64,000 nt of DNA from NCBI GenBank assembly GCA_016192105.1, contig JACPUV010000012.1, forward strand, positions 38,800 to 102,799, in the 5' to 3' direction. Below the pieces are notes generated by a model. That model made no database searches. It was given only the letters and a program-made list of their open reading frames with translations, and was not told where the DNA came from. This DNA is from Sphingobacteriales bacterium. Lineage in GTDB: Bacteria; Bacteroidota; Bacteroidia; Chitinophagales; Chitinophagaceae. A program made the translations under genes and the position numbers. Positions 63,650 through 64,000 of the stretch are shown in pieces. The stretch's first letter is position 1; every line of letters starts with the position of its first letter.

Positions 63650-64000
63650 TTATTTAGGGTTAGGATTGCGTTTTTTCTTTTTTTTCTTCAGCAGTTCGCT
63701 GGGAACCCGACTCAGGTTCTTTTCCGGCTCCAGCAGTTCTTTGAACAAGCCGTCTTGATTGGGGTGGGCCTCGGTGGCCGGGGAAGGCTCCGGACTTTTG
63801 CTGAAATTCTTTGATTTGGAGGTTTCAGAGGCGGGTTTTAGAGCTTTTCCCCGGCCCTGTTGGCCCGAGTCCAGGGTGCCCCGGATGCCGGCGATGCTGT
63901 AAGGCTTGCCTATATCACTCCCGTTAAAGACGGCTTTTGTCCGGTAATCAATAAAAGTGATCCCGTAAACCTGACCCTGCTTATTCTCCCTCAGGACTGC
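63650..64000 (-). CDS. Relaxase/mobilisation protein, C-terminal part (partial at right edge)
   Basis: The last 116 codons of a minus-strand gene run off the right edge. RENKQGQVYGITFIDYRTKAVFNGSDIGKPYS is a conserved block of Bacteroidota MobB-type relaxases. It is followed by a Pro/Ser/Lys-rich disordered tail ending KKKKKKRNPNPK. The catalytic Tyr/His part lies outside the window. Location directly before the coupling protein confirms a mobilisation module. Confidence 0.8.
   Translation of the reverse strand, partial: AVLRENKQGQVYGITFIDYRTKAVFNGSDIGKPYSIAGIRGTLDSGQQGRGKALKPASETSKSKNFSKSPEPSPATEAHPNQDGLFKELLEPEKNLSRVPSELLKKKKKKRNPNPK

Overview
The window comes from a Bacteroidota chromosome, most likely the Chitinophagaceae or a close relative. 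The signs are: promoters of the TTTG-N19/20-TAnnTTTG type (metH, DUF488 gene, HU, ncRNA), a type IX secretion sorting domain, a methionine synthase split into two genes, a SusB-type GH97 glucosidase, ribosomal protein bTHX, DUF4286 and DUF4907 proteins, and a YWFCY-type coupling protein of Bacteroidota conjugative elements. No rRNA, tRNA or CRISPR array was found. All domain calls come from reading motifs, without database searches.

Bases 1-28.6 kb are ordinary core chromosome: the end of tsf, a five-gene RND efflux operon on the minus strand with a Crp-like palindrome at the activator position, a methyltransferase, pyrH, a coiled-coil membrane protein, bTHX, HU, exonuclease III, a LOG-family protein, a GH97/SemiSWEET sugar module, LemA-DUF3137, split metH, recR, a lipoprotein, an AddB-like helicase-nuclease and a LuxR-type response regulator. 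Two features stand out. MetH carries an in-frame DUF559 endonuclease flanked by C/G palindromes inside its activation domain. A ~97 bp palindromic element occurs twice (11.3 and 27.7 kb).

Bases 28.6-39.8 kb are accessory. They hold an intergenic region with 11-bp phased TCG iterons, two AT-rich orphan genes, remnants of an IS256-type and a REP-type (Y1) transposase, a membrane TPR protein, a secreted WD40-caspase fusion, and a 1395-residue Kelch/FISUMP/HYR protein with a T9SS tail preceded by its DUF4907 companion.

Bases 39.9-64 kb form a defence island next to conjugation genes. On the plus strand are a Fic protein and one overlapping operon: hsdR, a PD-(D/E)XK nuclease, hsdM, hsdS, SIR2 and HerA, followed by a DUF488 pair with its own promoter. 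On the minus strand is a six-gene CBASS-like operon: Cas2-fold-like protein, LRAT-like acyltransferase with a membrane tail, patatin CapV, CD-NTase, stand-alone E2-like protein, and a 484-residue PD-(D/E)XK-like protein. Upstream of it lie a candidate structured small RNA and a Panacea/SocA toxin-antitoxin pair. The right edge carries a VirD4-like coupling protein and the C-terminus of a relaxase, so the island is probably cargo of an integrative conjugative or mobilisable element whose remainder lies beyond 64 kb.

The best candidates for something new are the six-gene expanded CBASS with its adjacent RNA, the type I restriction/SIR2-HerA composite operon, and the in-frame endonuclease element in MetH.
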